IMG/VR virus record: IMGVR_UViG_3300044675_002893 | Location: 1 to 45,618 of that record | Strand: one strand, 5' to 3' | DNA: 45,618 nt | From: a virus | In this document: positions 21,632-30,359 of the stretch, piece by piece | Layout: each line of letters starts with the position of its first letter | Position numbering within the stretch: position 1 is the first letter of the stretch | Program-made: the position numbers and the translations under genes | The notes under the pieces: generated by a model | What the model was told of the DNA's origin: nothing | The model's input: only the letters and a program-made list of their open reading frames with translations | The model's database searches: none

Positions 21632-22237
21632 GTGAACAGCGAGAGCAAGCGTGAGGAAAAACGCCGCGCCGCAAGGGAGCGGAAGGACGCGATCCAGCAG
21701 CAGGAACTCGCCACAGAGCGGGAGAGAGAGCAGGCAGCCTTCAAGGCACTGCAGGAGTCCAGACAGAAGGGAATCATGGGGAGACCCAGTTCCTACACAG
21801 ACGAGAGGGCAGACGAACTCTGCACATGGATCGCACAGGGGAACAGCCTGCGCAGTTTCTGCAAGATCCACGGGATGGAAGCCCAGACGGTGTACCGGTG
21901 GATGCGGGAGCGCCCCGACTTCCAGCAACGCTACGCACGCGCACACGAGGATCGTGCCGACAGTCTGGCCGACGAGATGTGCGACATCGCCGACGAGGTG
22001 GCCGCCAACGGGGGCAGCATCGAGGCCGTACAGGCCGCCCGACTGCGGATCGACACACGCAAGTGGATTGCCGCCAAGTTGCGACCGGGCCGCTGGGGGG
22101 AGGTGCAGGCACCCAAGGCGCAGACCGCCGTCACGTTCAAGATCGGACTGCCCCTCATGGACAGGGGTGGGGGTGGGATCACCATCGACGCTACCCCTGC
22201 TGTTGAGGCGCTCCCAGACGGGGCGGAGGCGGCCTAA
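21632..22237 (+). CDS. Terminase small subunit
   Basis: After a highly charged N-terminal helix (about 50 residues) the protein has MGRPSSYTDERADELCTWIA, then SLRSFCKIHGMEAQTVYRWM, a helix-turn-helix typical of small terminase subunits of this type. A helical oligomerisation segment (RADSLADEMCDIADEV) and RIDTRKWIAAKLRPGRWGE follow. It recognises the packaging site and works with the large subunit at 26644. I prefer the GTG at 21632 (GGGAG five bases upstream), giving 201 residues; a GTG at 21614 would add six. Confidence 0.8.
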   Translation: MNSESKREEKRRAARERKDAIQQQELATEREREQAAFKALQESRQKGIMGRPSSYTDERADELCTWIAQGNSLRSFCKIHGMEAQTVYRWMRERPDFQQRYARAHEDRADSLADEMCDIADEVAANGGSIEAVQAARLRIDTRKWIAAKLRPGRWGEVQAPKAQTAVTFKIGLPLMDRGGGGITIDATPAVEALPDGAEAA

Positions 22238-22369
22238 TAGCGGATCGCGCACTCCTTTAATGGCATGGCAGACCCCCCTCCGGCCTGCCGTCCAGCGGCG
22301 GCATCCGGCCCCCGCCAGCGGCCCATCGAGCGCGACGGGGGGTGGCTTTGGTTCCACCACACATACCTA

Positions 22370-22405
22370 CTCACACGCACTGGGTTGGCCGCTCACACGC
22401 ACTGG
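22370..22405 (+). repeat. Direct repeat pair, possible terminase-binding site
   Basis: CTCACACGCACTGG occurs at 22370-22383 and again at 22392-22405, a period of 22 bases or about two helical turns. Regularly spaced direct repeats next to the terminase small subunit gene are typical of cos/pac recognition sites, but no binding is shown. Confidence 0.5.
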
Positions 22406-22547
22406 TCGACTCCGGTCGTGACCCCCTGCTGGCCACTGAGCTGCAGGCCGGGGGGCTATGTTGGCCGGCTACAAAATTTTTTTGCGGCTGCCCTTTAGGC
22501 GGTCGATGTACCCAATCGGTCACTGGGCACCCTCCTCATCGCCCAAA

Positions 22548-22595
22548 GTCAGGTCGCCTCCCCTGACGGTAGTGACGCGGGATGTCGTAACCCGC
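22548..22595 (+). promoter_or_regulatory. Two consecutive hairpins before the metalloprotease-like gene
   Basis: GTCAGG (22548) pairs with CCTGAC (22562-22567), and GCGGG (22577) with CCCGC (22591-22595), both perfect. Neither has a U-run. They lie 18 bases before the ATG at 22614 and may stabilise or control the leader. Confidence 0.45.
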
Positions 22596-22613
22596 ACTTA
22601 CTAGGGGGTTCGC

Positions 22614-22916
22614 ATGATTCCGAAAGAGTTTTCGATCATGGGGTGTACCGTGACTGTCGAGATCCTCAGTGAAGAGGAGTGGCAGCACGAGGGGGCGGTT
22701 GGTCTGTATGACCCCTCCCGGCACAGCATCAAGCTACTGAAGACTAGCCAGCAGCTGATGGAACACACGTACTTCCACGAGCTGGTGCATTGCATCCTTC
22801 ACACGATCGGCAGGACGAAGCTGTCTGACGATGAGGAGCTGGTGGACATGGTCGCAGGACTGTTCCATCAGGCTGTTAAGACAGCTGTGTATCCGAACAA
22901 CAAAAAGGGCAAATGA
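22614..22916 (+). CDS. Small HExxH metalloprotease-like protein
   Basis: This 100-residue protein has HELVH at 55-59 on a helix, followed by HTIGRTKLSDDEELVD, where an acidic residue could be the third zinc ligand. The layout resembles minimal zincins related to ImmA/IrrE or SprT-like proteins found in phages. The N-terminal half is strand-rich. No substrate can be named. The start has AGGGGG upstream. Confidence 0.7.
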   Translation: MIPKEFSIMGCTVTVEILSEEEWQHEGAVGLYDPSRHSIKLLKTSQQLMEHTYFHELVHCILHTIGRTKLSDDEELVDMVAGLFHQAVKTAVYPNNKKGK

Positions 22917-22919
22917 GGC

Positions 22920-23996
22920 ATGGTTAGAAAATTTAGTGATGAGGAGCTGTTGGCTTCTCTTGAGCGCAACCGGTATGTGAGATCTGAGACTGCTCTTGAG
23001 CTGGGGATCTCTGTCAGGAACCTGCTCATGCATGTGGGCAGGCTGAAGGCGATGGGGGTGAACATCCCTGACACGTCTTACCCGATCGGTTCTCAGACCC
23101 GTTACTTCGCGGACAAAAAGCAGCAGTTCGAGATCAAGGAGCTTCCGGATGACGACGTCTCCGTGGAGGAGCTGGTCAAGATCCGCAAGCAGCAGTTCGC
23201 TGCCAAGAAGAGCCATGAAGAGGCGGCCAAGCTCATCCCGGTCAAGATCAAGATCGATGGCGCGGTAGGCCTCCTGCACTTCGGTGACCCGCACGTCGAC
23301 GACGACGGCACGGACATTGCCGCCTTGGAGCGCCACACCAAGCTGGTGTCGGACACGCCGGGGTTGTTTGCCTGCAACGTGGGCGACACCCTGAACAACT
23401 GGACGGGCCGGTTGGCCCGGTTGTACGGCGAGCAGGCTACGTCAGCGGCGCAGGCATGGCGTCTGGCGGAATGGTTCGTCGGACGCTGCGACTGGCTGTA
23501 CATGATTGGAGGAAACCACGACCTGTGGTCTGGCGCTGGAGACCCGCTGAAGTGGATCGCAAAGCAGCAAAACGCCTTGTACAAATCCTCAGAGGCACGC
23601 ATAGCCTTGAGGTTTCCAAATGGGCAAGAGGTGCGTGTGAACGCACGCCACGATCATGTCGGCTCCTCGATATGGAATCCTGCCCACGGGCCGATGAAGG
23701 CCGCGATCATGGGCACGCGAGATCACCTGTACGTCGCCGGACATAAACACGAGTCGGCGTACTCAGTGCTGAAAGACCCCATCAGCGGGATCACGATGCA
23801 TGCACTGAAGGTTTCGAGCTACAAGATCTACGACCGTTTCGCAAAGGAGCGCGGCTTCAGGGACAATACGCTCAGTCCTTGTGCGCTGACTGTGATCAAC
23901 CCATCCCTTCCGAATTCGCACCCAGACCTGATCAAGGTCTTCTGGGAACCGGAGGAAGGAGTCAACTACCTTAACTTCTTGCGGAAGAAGAAATAA
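22920..23996 (+). CDS. Calcineurin-like metallophosphoesterase with N-terminal HTH
   Basis: The 358-residue protein starts with a short helix-turn-helix-like segment (SETALELGISVRNLLMHVGRL). The metallophosphoesterase motifs follow in order: GDPHVD (D123, H125, D127), GDTLNNW (D156), GGNHD (199-201) and AGHKHE (H275, H277), which together bind two metals. It would hydrolyse phosphodiester or phosphomonoester bonds; the substrate (nucleic acid, nucleotide or protein) cannot be read from the sequence. It overlaps the next start as TAATG. Confidence 0.85.
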   Translation: MVRKFSDEELLASLERNRYVRSETALELGISVRNLLMHVGRLKAMGVNIPDTSYPIGSQTRYFADKKQQFEIKELPDDDVSVEELVKIRKQQFAAKKSHEEAAKLIPVKIKIDGAVGLLHFGDPHVDDDGTDIAALERHTKLVSDTPGLFACNVGDTLNNWTGRLARLYGEQATSAAQAWRLAEWFVGRCDWLYMIGGNHDLWSGAGDPLKWIAKQQNALYKSSEARIALRFPNGQEVRVNARHDHVGSSIWNPAHGPMKAAIMGTRDHLYVAGHKHESAYSVLKDPISGITMHALKVSSYKIYDRFAKERGFRDNTLSPCALTVINPSLPNSHPDLIKVFWEPEEGVNYLNFLRKKK

Positions 23997-24229
23997 TGGA
24001 ACTTCAAGCTGTCTTTAACGTAGTCCTTGGCCTGTCAGCAACAGGCTTGGGATGGTTCGCTAGAGAACTCTGGTCTGCGGTGAGTGATCTTAAAACGGAT
24101 GTTGCAAAGCTGAGGGAGGATATCCCAAGGCACTACGTCGCTAAAGATGACTACCGCGAAGACATCCGTGAATTGAAAGGCATGTTAGAAAAGATCTTCG
24201 ACCGGCTAGAGAACAAGGCAGACAAGTGA
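23996..24229 (+). CDS. Small membrane-anchored coiled-coil protein
   Basis: This 77-residue protein has one N-terminal membrane segment (residues about 5-25, FNVVLGLSATGLGWF) and a charged coiled coil to the end (DLKTDVAKLRED, IRELKGMLEKIFDRL). The type is common in phage lysis regions, often as a holin or holin accessory. Its position before a 3-TM holin and endolysin supports a lysis role. Confidence 0.7.
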   Translation: MELQAVFNVVLGLSATGLGWFARELWSAVSDLKTDVAKLREDIPRHYVAKDDYREDIRELKGMLEKIFDRLENKADK

Positions 24230-24236
24230 GGCAATC

Positions 24237-24650
24237 ATGAGCGAGGCAAGCGAAATTGAAATGTTCAAGGCAAAGGTTCAGGCAGAACTGAATCGCCTTG
24301 AAGCTGGCTCTTCTGCAAAAGATGTGGCAGGCAAGGCTATTGGAAAGGATGGCCTGAAATACATAACGGTCATTGTTGTGATCGGAGTTGTATCTAGCCT
24401 TGCATTGGACTCCGACAAGATCGCCGCCGTAATGGGACTTCTTGGCGCTTCCCTTACCGCATTGATTTCAATGCTGAATGGGATTGCAGGCGCGAATGAA
24501 AAAGAAGAGAAGCCTGAATTTGGCGTTATCAAAGAGCTGATATCGAAGCTTGATAAGCTGGATCGCAAAGAGATGCCAATGCGTGTTGACGTGGAAGGCG
24601 ATCATGTGACCGTCACCAAAGGCGAAGATGTAGTGAGGGCAAGCAAATGA
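24237..24650 (+). CDS. Membrane protein of the lysis cassette
   Basis: The 137-residue protein has two likely membrane segments (YITVIVVIGVVSSLAL and IAAVMGLLGASLTALISML) between charged ends; the C-terminal part is strand-like (MRVDVEGDHVTVTKGEDVV). It overlaps the holin gene by ATGA. A holin or antiholin role is possible, but I do not recognise the family. Confidence 0.65.
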   Translation: MSEASEIEMFKAKVQAELNRLEAGSSAKDVAGKAIGKDGLKYITVIVVIGVVSSLALDSDKIAAVMGLLGASLTALISMLNGIAGANEKEEKPEFGVIKELISKLDKLDRKEMPMRVDVEGDHVTVTKGEDVVRASK

Positions 24651-25132
24651 TGACTCTGATTTCTACGCTGACTTCGTTCTTGGCCGGCGGCCTTCCGAAG
24701 TTGCTGTCCATTTTCCAAGATCGTCAGGACAAGAAGCACGAGCTTGCGATGATGAACGCTCAGAAAGAGAAAGAGCTTGCGCTTGTCGAGCGCGGGTATC
24801 TTGCTCAGGCAAAGGTCGAGGAGATCAAGCTTGAGCAAGTCTCTCTTCAGACTGCGATGGAAGAGCGCAGTGCGCTTTACCAGCACGACATGGAGATCGG
24901 CAAGGGAGCCTCGCAGTGGGTGATCAACCTGCGTGCGAGTGTTCGACCCGTGATTACTTACGGGATGTTCTTGCTGCTCGTGTTCGTTGACATCGCTGGC
25001 TTTGTGTACGCATGGCGTATGGGCACTGACTTCCAGATCATGCTCGACTACATGTGGGACGAAGACACCCAGATCATCTGGTCTAGCGTGATTGCATTCT
25101 GGTTCGGCACGCAAGCTTTCTCCAAGAAGTAA
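24647..25132 (+). CDS. Holin, 3-TM family
   Basis: This 161-residue protein has an N-terminal hydrophobic segment, a long charged coiled coil (about 25-90), and a C-terminal part with RASVRPVITYGMFLLLVFVD and WSSVIAFWFGTQAFSKK. These match the Holin_3TM family. It should form the inner-membrane lesion that releases the endolysin. Two consecutive ATGs (24647, 24650) could start it; the first overlaps the previous stop. Confidence 0.8.
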   Translation: MMTLISTLTSFLAGGLPKLLSIFQDRQDKKHELAMMNAQKEKELALVERGYLAQAKVEEIKLEQVSLQTAMEERSALYQHDMEIGKGASQWVINLRASVRPVITYGMFLLLVFVDIAGFVYAWRMGTDFQIMLDYMWDEDTQIIWSSVIAFWFGTQAFSKK

Positions 25133-25134
25133 CG

Positions 25135-25224
25135 ATGCACCTCCTCCTTCTGATATGGCTGCTGCCATACTTCGAGGATTCCGACTCTGAGATCTCTGAA
25201 GAAGTCTGGAAGGACTGGCAATGA
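25135..25224 (+). CDS. Tiny hydrophobic protein between holin and endolysin
   Basis: This 29-codon frame starts three bases after the holin stop and ends in an ATGA overlap with the endolysin gene. The product is a short hydrophobic run (MHLLLLIWLLPYF) and an acidic tail. The exact coupling on the right side suggests it is translated; it may be a lysis-related peptide or just a translational bridge. Confidence 0.5.
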   Translation: MHLLLLIWLLPYFEDSDSEISEEVWKDWQ

Positions 25225-25736
25225 AGATCGGCCCAGCCGCAATTAAAGTCATCAAGCACCACGAGGGCGTAAAGTACAGACCGTACCTATGCCCCGCGCA
25301 CTTGTGGACTGTCGGCGTTGGCCATCTCTTGTATCCGCAGCAGACTAAGCTTCCGATGCTCAGAACGCCGGAGAACGCCGCAATGATTCTGCGTAAGGAA
25401 TTTTCCTTACTGCCGGAGGACAATCGTGTCTGGAGTGCTGCTGAAGTGGACGATCTCCTCTCTCAAGACCTTATGCGTTTTGAGCGTGGAGTGGCCCGTC
25501 TTTGCCCTAACTCTCTTAGCAATCAAGGACGGTTTGAAAGTCTTGTCTCTTTTGCATTCAATGTAGGATTAGGCAATCTTCAGCGAAGTGGGCTTCGCAT
25601 GAAGAACAATCGTGGGGACTTTGAGGGGGCCGCTGAAGAGTTCATGAAATGGACTAAAGGCGGTGGTCGTGTGTTACCGGGACTTCTGAAGAGGCGCAGA
25701 GACGAACAGGCTTTGTACCTCTCATGTCCAAGCTAG
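25221..25736 (+). CDS. Endolysin, GH24 lysozyme
   Basis: The 171-residue protein has the T4-lysozyme family triad with spacing E15, C24, T30 (HHEGVKYRPYLCPAHLWTVGVGH in parts), where Cys replaces the usual Asp as in several phage lysozymes. FNVGLGNLQRSGL and the C-terminal GLLKRRRDEQALY are further family marks. It cleaves the glycan bond of peptidoglycan. There is no clear signal peptide, so release would rely on the holin. The reading frame is coupled to both neighbours. Confidence 0.92.
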   Translation: MKIGPAAIKVIKHHEGVKYRPYLCPAHLWTVGVGHLLYPQQTKLPMLRTPENAAMILRKEFSLLPEDNRVWSAAEVDDLLSQDLMRFERGVARLCPNSLSNQGRFESLVSFAFNVGLGNLQRSGLRMKNNRGDFEGAAEEFMKWTKGGGRVLPGLLKRRRDEQALYLSCPS

Positions 25737-26311
25737 ATAAGATCGCAGAGGCGGCCAACGCCGTATCGAACCCCCTCTCCGCTGCGAAGACTACGGTGGA
25801 GTCTGCTCGTGGCTTGATGAACGAGACCTATGGTCTTGTTGAAGACGCCCGTGCTATTGCCGCGAAAGAAGCTGCCGTAAGGCAGAAGAAGCGCGACGAA
25901 GCAGCGCTGAAGCCGCAGCTCACAAAAGATCGTGTTACGAAAGTCGTTACAACCCGCGAAGTCAATTCGGCTGTAATCGACTACAACACAAAGACAAGCG
26001 CCGCGACTGCTGCAATGAAAGCAGCTCTCATCCGCGAGAAGCAGCGCGAAGAAGAGCATGCTATGTACTGGTCTATGTCCCAGTCTGAGCGTGCAGAATA
26101 CGACCGCGCACGCAAAGAGCAGAATGAGAAGATCAAGCAAGAGCAGCTAAGGATCGTTCGAGAGAAGCGTAAGAAAGACGAAAGGAACGAAGTTATTCTT
26201 GCTGTTGTCGTGTCACTGATTATTTTCGTAGGCGGAGTTTACGGGATGCTTGCTTGGTTAGCTTATGCTTCCAACAACCAGCCCTTGAAGCAAGCACTTG
26301 GCCTTGGGTAA
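25724..26311 (+). CDS. Coiled-coil protein with C-terminal membrane anchor
   Basis: This 195-residue protein is charged and helical through residue 160, with long R/K/E stretches, and has one membrane segment near the end (VILAVVVSLIIFVGGVYGMLAWL). It overlaps the endolysin gene by 13 bases. Position would suit a lysis protein, but its anchor is C-terminal, unlike the N-terminal one of i-spanins. Similar proteins occur in phages with this gene order; function not known. Confidence 0.65.
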   Translation: MSKLDKIAEAANAVSNPLSAAKTTVESARGLMNETYGLVEDARAIAAKEAAVRQKKRDEAALKPQLTKDRVTKVVTTREVNSAVIDYNTKTSAATAAMKAALIREKQREEEHAMYWSMSQSERAEYDRARKEQNEKIKQEQLRIVREKRKKDERNEVILAVVVSLIIFVGGVYGMLAWLAYASNNQPLKQALGLG

Positions 26312-26332
26312 CGCTTTAATAAGGAGGCACTT

Positions 26333-26644
26333 ATGAAAGCCAGCGATGTGAAAAGAGAGGATGGCAAGATTGTTTATCGGGGCCACAAGTTCCCCGGATT
26401 CAATAAGCCGATCAATGCTCCGTCTGGAGCCAAAGAGAAGAAGATGGTTCTTGCCAAGAAAGGCGAGGACGTGAAGCTTGTTCGCTTTGGCCTTCGTGGC
26501 ATGCAGGACTACACGCAGCACGGCAGTGAGAAGCGACGGGATAATTACCGCGCACGCTCTGCCGGCATCCGCGACAAGTCTGGCAACCTGACCAAGGACG
26601 ACAAGTTCTCAGCGAATTACTGGGCACGAAAAGTACTCTGGTAA
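26333..26644 (+). CDS. Conserved basic phage protein preceding terminase
   Basis: This 103-residue protein starts MKASDVKREDGKIVYRGHKF and has KEKKMVLAKKGEDVKLVRFG, then a basic helix and the end NYWARKVLW. This family (KKMVLAKKGxxVKLVxFG...YWxxKxLW) commonly lies just before the terminase large subunit gene and is presumably DNA- or packaging-associated. AAGGAGG precedes the start, and TAATG couples it to terminase. Confidence 0.8.
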   Translation: MKASDVKREDGKIVYRGHKFPGFNKPINAPSGAKEKKMVLAKKGEDVKLVRFGLRGMQDYTQHGSEKRRDNYRARSAGIRDKSGNLTKDDKFSANYWARKVLW

Positions 26645-28086
26645 TGGAAGTCCAGTACTACCCGCCGGGGCCGGCGTGTGAGTCCTTCCATCTGGATGGC
26701 TCATTCGTACGCGGCCTTATGGGGCCAGTAGGCTCTGGCAAGTCCACCGCATGCTGCTACGAGATCCTCATCCGCGGCGTGCAACAGCAACCGGGGCCGG
26801 ACAAGATCCGCCGCTCACGATGGGCTGCGCTGCGTAACACGTATCCTGAACTCAAGTCGACCACGATCAAAACGTGGATGGACTGGATGAAGGATATTGC
26901 TGTGATGAAGTGGGATACGCCGATCACCTCAACGATCGCCATCGACAACATCGGTGACGGCACTGGGGTTGAGATCGAAGTTCTCTTCATCGCTATCGAC
27001 AGACCTGAAGACGTGAACAAGCTTCGGTCGCTCGAACTCACAGGCGCGTGGATCAACGAAGCCTCTGAGATGGACAAGTCAGTCCTCGACATGTGTACGC
27101 AGCGTATTGGTCGTTACCCGTCCAAGCGCGTCGGCGGCCCGTCATGGACTGGCGTGATCATGGATACCAACCCACCGGACGATGATTCTTGGTGGTATAA
27201 GCTGGCAGAAGAAGACAGGCCGAAGGGCTACAAATTCTTCCGCCAGCCGGGAGGCCTCATGCAGGATCTGGACGAAAAGTCCGATACCCACATGGAGTAC
27301 ATCCCAAACCCAAGAGCGGAGAACATCCAGAACCATAGCCTTGGTTACCAGTACTACCTGAATCAGGTGGCTGGCAAAACCGAAGACTGGATCAAGGTCT
27401 TCCTGCTTGGGGATTACGGCACTACGATGGACGGTAAGCCCGTCTATCCGGAGTGGAACGACAAGGATCACTTTAGTAGCAATTCGCTTATGCCGGTCGA
27501 TGGTATGCCGGTAATCCTGTCGTTTGACTTTGGCTTGACCCCCGCATGTGTGTTCTTGCAGATGTCTCCAAAGGGACAGCTTCTCATCCTTGATGAGCTA
27601 GTCTCTGAGGACATGGGCATCCGCCAGTTCTACTCAGAAGTTGTCAGGCCTTTCATTCTTCAGAAGTACTCTCGCCATCGGATCGAGGCTGTGGGTGATC
27701 CGGCGGGAAACATTCGCGCACAGACTGACGAGAAGACCTGCATGCAGGAGCTTCTCTCAATGGGACTGATCTGCGAACCAGCGCCGACAAACGAGTTTTT
27801 GGCCAGACGCGAAAGCGTGGCCTTTTTTCTTCAGCGTCTCTCTTCCAGTGGGCCGGGGTTTATCCTTGGCCCTGACTGCAAGATGCTGAGAAAAGGATTC
27901 AATGGCGGCTATCGGTACGAGCGCATTCGTGCGTCAGGCACAACGAAGTTCAAGGATCGTCCGGTTAAGGACAAGTTTTCTCACGTTCACGACGCCCTGC
28001 AATACGGGTGTCTGCACATGAGGCACGAGATGAACCCCGTTCGACGCAAACCTATCAGAGAAGCAAGCACAGGCGGTTGGGTATAA
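26644..28086 (+). CDS. Terminase large subunit
   Basis: This 480-residue protein has the packaging ATPase motif GPVGSGKST (27-35) and a Walker B region AWINEAS with E139. The RNase H-like nuclease domain follows with D in LSFDFGLTP, D in AVGDPAGNIRAQTDE and the late acidic HDALQYG. It translocates DNA into the procapsid and cuts it. The length is in the normal range and the family resembles P22-/T7-type podovirus terminases. It is coupled to the preceding gene. Confidence 0.93.
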   Translation: MEVQYYPPGPACESFHLDGSFVRGLMGPVGSGKSTACCYEILIRGVQQQPGPDKIRRSRWAALRNTYPELKSTTIKTWMDWMKDIAVMKWDTPITSTIAIDNIGDGTGVEIEVLFIAIDRPEDVNKLRSLELTGAWINEASEMDKSVLDMCTQRIGRYPSKRVGGPSWTGVIMDTNPPDDDSWWYKLAEEDRPKGYKFFRQPGGLMQDLDEKSDTHMEYIPNPRAENIQNHSLGYQYYLNQVAGKTEDWIKVFLLGDYGTTMDGKPVYPEWNDKDHFSSNSLMPVDGMPVILSFDFGLTPACVFLQMSPKGQLLILDELVSEDMGIRQFYSEVVRPFILQKYSRHRIEAVGDPAGNIRAQTDEKTCMQELLSMGLICEPAPTNEFLARRESVAFFLQRLSSSGPGFILGPDCKMLRKGFNGGYRYERIRASGTTKFKDRPVKDKFSHVHDALQYGCLHMRHEMNPVRRKPIREASTGGWV

Positions 28087-28089
28087 AAC

Positions 28090-30027
28090 ATGGCACTTAA
28101 ATCGGTCAAGTTACAAAAAGCGCAAGAGGACTCGGTCATCCTTGAGGAGCCGGTCGTGTTGTCGCTTTCAGCCTACGTCCGTCGTTGCTATGAGGAAGCA
28201 AAGACCGCGAAGTCTGACGTGACGGAGCGCTTGCTCCGCGCAGAGCGTCAGCGCCGTGGCGTTTACGATCCTGACAAGCTCGCAATGATCCGCGACACTG
28301 GCGGCTCAGATATTTTCATGATGCTCACGGATATCAAGTGCCGTGCTGCTGAGAGCTGGATCAAGGACGTCATGCTTTCGACTGGCGAGAAGTCGTGGAG
28401 CCTCAAGCCCACTGCTGAGCCTGAAGTTCCGGATGTCCTACGTAACGAGATCATCGAGGCCGTCACTATCGAGGCCGATCAGGTTCAGAGCGCCGGCATT
28501 GGCGTGAACCCGCAGAGCATCGAGAAGCGCATGGAAGAGATCCATGCGGAAGTGAAGAAGCGCCTGATGGAACATGCCAAGGACGCTTCGATGAAGATGG
28601 AGCGCCGCATCCTCGACAAGATGCAGGACGCCAAGTTCGACAGCACGCTCAGCGAGATCATCTACGACTTCGTTACGTTCCCGTGCGCCTTCATCAAAGG
28701 CCCGATGATTCGTACGAAGAAGGTCATGAAGTGGGGTTCCAACTGGACGCCCAAGGTCGAGGAGACGATCGTCGAGGACTTCGAGCGCGTCTCGCCCTAC
28801 GACATCTTCCCCTCGCCGAACGCGACAACCTGCCAAGACGGCTACCTGATCCATCGCCATCAGATGACTCGTGCGGACATCGAAGTGCTGCGTAGTACTC
28901 CTTCGTTCGATCAGGGTGCCATTGATGAAGTCCTGCGCCTGTATGGCCGCTCAGGACTTCGCGAGCTGGTGCAGTCAGACACTGAGCGCAACCTGCTCGA
29001 AGGTCGCAACAACACGCTGGTCGGCACTGAGCTGATCGAGGGCGTGGAGTTCTGGGGGTCTGTCTCCGGCTACATGCTCCGCGAGTGGGGCATGTCCGAT
29101 GTTGAAGATCACCGCGAATATGAAGTCAACGTGTGGATGGTCGGCAGCTATGTGATCAAGTGCGTCAGGAATCCTGACCCGCTTGACCGTCGCCCGTACT
29201 CGAAGGCGTCTTGGGAGTCGATCCCCGGCGCGTTCTGGGGTCTGGCCCTGCCTGAGATGATGACCGACATCCAGACTGTGTGTAATGCCGCCGCTCGTGC
29301 GCTGGCGAACAACATGGGCATTGCCTCCGGGCCGCAGGTCGAGATCTCTGTCGACCGCCTGCCTGACGGCGAAGACCTGACCAAGATGTACCCGTGGAAG
29401 ATCTGGCAGACGACGTCAGACCGAACCGGTGGCGGTCAGCCGGCTGTTCGCTTCTACCAGCCCAGCATGAATGCGGATGCATTGCTTGCGGTGTACCAGT
29501 ACTTCCAGCGCATCGCTGACGAAGTGACTGGCGTGCCGAACTACATCTACGGAAGCGGTCAGGCGTCTGGTGCAGGACGCACTGCGTCTGGCCTTTCGAT
29601 GCTGATGGAGAATGCCGCGAAAGGAATTAAGCAGGCTATCCTATCGCTCGATGCTGCGACCACTGATGTCATTCATCGCTTGTACGATCACTTGATGATC
29701 TACGACGACGACCATTCGATTAAGGGCGATATGCAGATCGTCCCTGCCGGAGTTGTCGGCACGCTGCTCAAGGAGTCTGTCCAGCAGCGCCGGAACGAAT
29801 TCCTGCAGCTGACATCCAACCCGGTAGACATTCAGATCATGGGGCCAAGCGGACGCGCAATGCTGCTCCGCGAGGCGGCCAAGGCTCTGAACATGGATAT
29901 CGACAAGATCATCCCTGACCCTGAGAAGGTCATGGAAGCTCAGAAGATGCTGAGTGAGATGGCTGCTCAGCAGCAACCGCAACCCGCCCAGCCCGAACAA
30001 CTCCCACCCCAAGGAATGATGCAATGA
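28090..30027 (+). CDS. Portal protein (P22-like)
   Basis: The 645-residue protein lies directly after terminase, and its features fit P22-type portals: an N-terminal helical part, a stem region with VSPYDIFPSPNA and HRHQMTRADIE, a WESIPGAFWGLALPEMM segment, and a Gln/Pro-rich C-terminal tail (AAQQQPQPAQPEQLPPQ). It forms the dodecameric ring through which DNA passes. The tail overlaps the next ATG. Confidence 0.9.
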   Translation: MALKSVKLQKAQEDSVILEEPVVLSLSAYVRRCYEEAKTAKSDVTERLLRAERQRRGVYDPDKLAMIRDTGGSDIFMMLTDIKCRAAESWIKDVMLSTGEKSWSLKPTAEPEVPDVLRNEIIEAVTIEADQVQSAGIGVNPQSIEKRMEEIHAEVKKRLMEHAKDASMKMERRILDKMQDAKFDSTLSEIIYDFVTFPCAFIKGPMIRTKKVMKWGSNWTPKVEETIVEDFERVSPYDIFPSPNATTCQDGYLIHRHQMTRADIEVLRSTPSFDQGAIDEVLRLYGRSGLRELVQSDTERNLLEGRNNTLVGTELIEGVEFWGSVSGYMLREWGMSDVEDHREYEVNVWMVGSYVIKCVRNPDPLDRRPYSKASWESIPGAFWGLALPEMMTDIQTVCNAAARALANNMGIASGPQVEISVDRLPDGEDLTKMYPWKIWQTTSDRTGGGQPAVRFYQPSMNADALLAVYQYFQRIADEVTGVPNYIYGSGQASGAGRTASGLSMLMENAAKGIKQAILSLDAATTDVIHRLYDHLMIYDDDHSIKGDMQIVPAGVVGTLLKESVQQRRNEFLQLTSNPVDIQIMGPSGRAMLLREAAKALNMDIDKIIPDPEKVMEAQKMLSEMAAQQQPQPAQPEQLPPQGMMQ

Positions 30028-30359
30028 GCAAAGTAGGAAATTTCGCCGCAGGCTTGCTTGGCGGCTACGTTGGATACAAGCAGCAGCAGGAAGCCAAGGC
30101 TGAGCGGAAGGAAGACCGCGAAATGATGCAGGCCATCCTTGGAAAGAAGAAGGATGACAGCGCAAACCAGCCTGCTGCTGTCGCCAAGACCGCGATGGCG
30201 GAAGGCGCTGCCGCTGGAGATGCTGTGTCAATGCAAAACCCGCAGGATGAAGAAGTCCGTGGATTTGCTAACGGCGGCATGATCGGCGAGATGCCGAAGC
30301 AGTACGACCGCTTTGGCTGGCAGCGTCAGTCCTTCAAGAAGGGCACGCCCAGCTTCTAA
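30024..30359 (+). CDS. Small structural-region protein
   Basis: The 111-residue protein has an N-terminal glycine-rich segment (KVGNFAAGLLGGYVGYKQQ) that may be weakly membrane-active, a charged middle and a C-terminus with GFANGGMIGEMPKQYDRFGW. Proteins of this type often lie between portal and scaffold genes; no function is established. It is coupled on both sides (ATGA, TAATG). Confidence 0.7.
   Translation: MSKVGNFAAGLLGGYVGYKQQQEAKAERKEDREMMQAILGKKKDDSANQPAAVAKTAMAEGAAAGDAVSMQNPQDEEVRGFANGGMIGEMPKQYDRFGWQRQSFKKGTPSF

Larger units (their letters stand above)
22238..22613. other. 376-base gene-free region after the terminase small subunit gene
   Basis: No credible frame is present. It holds the direct repeats at 22370 and hairpins near 22550. 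A GCCGG/CCGGC stem (22447-22469) has a seven-T run at 22477-22483, too far away for a standard terminator. C- and G-runs are common. A packaging (cos or pac) function is possible from position only. Confidence 0.4.

Noticed and set aside
21086-22360. 424-codon open frame on the minus strand
   Set aside because: Antisense to three clear plus-strand genes including the terminase small subunit; Cys/Pro/Arg-rich shadow.
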